Source: an uncultured bacterium (GTDB lineage: Bacteria; Patescibacteriota; Minisyncoccia; Phycocordibacterales; UBA9973). Taken from it: 7,523 nt of DNA. Positions 6,462 to 7,523 of the stretch are shown in pieces. How positions within the stretch are numbered: position 1 is the stretch's first letter; the number at the start of each line of letters is the position of its first letter. The stretch is taken from contig CALBMC010000042.1 of NCBI GenBank assembly GCA_937895685.1, positions 1 through 7,523 on the forward strand, read 5' to 3'. The notes under the pieces are model-generated. The model saw nothing but the letters and a program-made list of their open reading frames with translations. It ran no database searches and was not told where the DNA came from. Made by a program: the position numbers and the translations under genes.

Positions 6462-6929
6462 TTATTCAAAATACTTAATAACAACCCTTCGAGTTTTACC
6501 GAATCCAGTTGATTCGGTTTTTAGATTGGGTTTTCCTTCCAAAAAAGAGTGTATTATTTTTCTATCAAAAGCTCTCATTGGTTCTAACTCTGTGTCCTTT
6601 TTAAAAAATTTAGCTCTTTCAGCCATCATGTGAGCAACTGTTTCAAGATTCTTAATCTTTTCTTTTAAAAAACCGTTTACTTCAACAAAGACGCTTCTTA
6701 TTGTTTCCACCTCTATTCCTTCTTTTTCACACAATCTTCTAACAAGATGGTTTATAGAATCAAGATTGTCTCCATCTTTACCTACAAGCTCTCTGTGGTC
6801 TCCTCCTTTGACCTCACAGAGGCACAGTCCGTACTTTTCGTCTGTTGTATAGACAATGTCATCAAAACTAAAACCAGAGCTTTCTAGGAGCTTTTTTGTT
6901 ATAGAAATGATCTTGTCTTCGTTCTTCAT
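6462..6929 (-). CDS. khpB (jag): KH/R3H RNA-binding protein KhpB (Jag)
   Basis: This 155-residue cytoplasmic RNA-binding protein belongs to the KhpB/Jag family, which helps control cell-envelope growth and division in several bacteria. A short N-terminal helix (1-20) leads into a KH domain with the GxxG loop G50-K-D-G53 (context ELVGKDGDNLDSINHLVRRL). An R3H domain follows near the end, with R123-K-I-I-H127 and the closing RRVVIKYFE. The Jag-N domain of longer Firmicutes homologues is absent. I prefer ATG 6929: it lies two bases after the yidC stop codon, and the protein then starts as typical short Jag proteins do. A GTG at 6962 would add 11 residues overlapping yidC; AGGA abuts it directly, too close to serve as a Shine-Dalgarno. 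The yidC-jag order is the classic rpmH-rnpA-yidC-jag layout. Its stop is 2 bp from that of the convergent pilin-fusion gene. Confidence 0.9.
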   Translation of the reverse strand: MKNEDKIISITKKLLESSGFSFDDIVYTTDEKYGLCLCEVKGGDHRELVGKDGDNLDSINHLVRRLCEKEGIEVETIRSVFVEVNGFLKEKIKNLETVAHMMAERAKFFKKDTELEPMRAFDRKIIHSFLEGKPNLKTESTGFGKTRRVVIKYFE

Positions 6930-6931
6930 AA

Positions 6932-7475
6932 CTATGACTGGATGTTTTTTCTTATATACCACTCCTGTAGGGCAGAGAATCCACTACTTACAATGAAATA
7001 CAAGGCAACAACCCCTCCAGCGGCATAAGAAACAAAAGAAATCATGACGGGCGCAATTATTTTCATTTGTTTCTCCATTGTTTTTCTGAAAAACTCTTCT
7101 TTTGAAAGATCTTTCGATTCTTCATTTTTTTGACCAATCTTCATGACAAACAGATGGGTTAGTTGAGCAACACCAGCCAAAACAGCCAAGAAAATACTTT
7201 TTTGTGTTAAATCAAACAAACCAAGAAAGTTTGGGTCTAGTGATTCTAGGTGGGGAACAAAGCTGTATAAAATATCACCAGAAACGGTTAGATCGTGAGA
7301 AAAAACCCTAAATAAAGCAAGGACGATTGGAAGTTGTATTAAGATAACGAGAAAACTAGAAAAAGGGTTAATCTTGTTATTCTTATATATTTCAAGGGTT
7401 TTTTTGCTCTGCTCTGTTCTGTCTTTTATTGTTTTTTTTATCTTTTCAATTTCTGGCGTTATTTTTTTTATAGCA
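6932..7475 (-). CDS. yidC: Membrane protein insertase YidC/OxaA, C-terminal fragment
   Basis: The protein inserts and folds membrane proteins in the inner membrane, alone or with SecYEG. The fragment has 180 residues and is open at its 5' end, where genomic sequence stops at 7475. Visible are the cytoplasmic helical hairpin (about 1-34, EIEKIKKTIKDRTEQSKKTL), the diagnostic NPFSSFLVILIQLPIVLALF (36-55), and further hydrophobic segments around 88-108 and 137-163. The end, VALYFIVSSGFSALQEWYIRK, corresponds to the usual 'GLxLYWxxSNxxSxxQQxxI'. The first transmembrane helix carrying the conserved groove Arg is missing. A TTG at 7219 is inside the conserved domain and is not a start. The frame is also open through the adapter bases, so automatic translation would add about 16 false residues. 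The gene ends with TAG just before jag, consistent with one operon. Confidence 0.9.
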
Positions 7476-7523
7476 AGATCGGAAGAGCGTCGTGTAGGGA
7501 AAGAGTGTCTTCGCCTGTGTAGA
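7476..7523. other. Untrimmed Illumina TruSeq adapter with i5 index (sequencing artefact)
   Basis: From AGATCGGAAGAGC at 7476 the sequence follows the 33-base TruSeq read-through adapter to 7508 (ending AGGGAAAGAGTGT). Next come an 8-base index CTTCGCCT (7509-7516), the reverse complement of index D505 (AGGCGAAG), and GTGTAGA (7517-7523), the beginning of the P5 arm. This is library-construction sequence, not part of the organism. Translated on the minus strand in the yidC frame it gives LHRRRHSFPTRRSSDL, a peptide typical of adapter contamination in protein databases. Confidence 0.98.

Noticed and set aside
6930..6962. GTG start for jag at 6962 with AGGA upstream
   Set aside because: The AGGA directly abuts the GTG, leaving no spacing for ribosome binding, and the added 11 residues only re-read the yidC end. 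ATG 6929 gives the usual N-terminus.
6932..7219. A short 95-residue protein starting at TTG 7219
   Set aside because: The frame continues upstream into unmistakable YidC sequence (NPFSSFLVILIQLP), so the TTG is an internal Leu codon.
1..7475. Recoding of TGA as Gly (Gracilibacteria/SR1-type code)
   Set aside because: All main genes are complete with no in-frame TGA and stop with TAA or TAG, so nothing calls for recoding.
1..7475. CRISPR array, tRNA or rRNA gene, insertion sequence or attachment site
   Set aside because: No regularly spaced repeats, RNA-gene signatures, transposase-like frames or terminal inverted repeats were seen. Genes fill nearly all of the window and the longest internal gap is 81 bases.

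Overview
This window looks like a contig from an AT-rich Candidate Phyla Radiation (Patescibacteria) genome, probably of the Parcubacteria group. I base that on remembered family resemblance (a PrgI, split VirB4, Ig-like, beta-propeller, pilin gene order) and have not run any search. The standard bacterial code fits: all complete genes stop with TAA or TAG, and Gly is encoded by GGN. None of the six starts with visible upstream sequence has a convincing Shine-Dalgarno site. Three starts instead lie 6-8 bases downstream of an extended -10 box (TGN-TAWAAT), which suggests leaderless mRNAs.

Plus strand, 2-6459: one gene block for a type IV secretion-like or pilus-like envelope machine. In order it holds (1) the C-terminal end of a PrgI-family membrane protein cut by the contig start; (2) a 216-residue protein resembling the first part of a VirB4/TraC N-terminal region; (3) a 609-residue VirB4-type ATPase with Walker A and B motifs; (4) a secreted Ig-like-domain protein; (5) a membrane-anchored beta-propeller-like protein, preceded by a possible 16-codon ORF; and (6) a secreted multidomain protein with an FN3-like domain, a Thr/Asn linker, a two-helix VirB2/TrbC-like pilin segment and a C-terminal M15-peptidase-like domain that keeps the zinc ligands but lacks the usual catalytic Glu. 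Genes 2 and 3 together give about 825 residues, close to one ordinary VirB4 chain, so VirB4 appears to be split. My model is that PrgI and VirB4 form the inner-membrane base and motor, the two-helix protein is the pilin-like subunit, and the Ig-like and propeller proteins are outward-facing structural or adhesive parts. No relaxase, VirD4 or VirB6 is visible in this piece.

Minus strand, 6462-7475: the end of the conserved yidC-jag (khpB) housekeeping pair, which converges on the secretion block with only 2 bp between stop codons. Two hairpins near the end of the plus-strand block may act as terminators. The 5' end of yidC is missing.

Bases 7476-7523 are not genomic. They match the Illumina TruSeq adapter, an 8-base i5 index and the start of the flow-cell arm. 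The yidC reading frame stays open through them, so automatic translation would add a false N-terminus.
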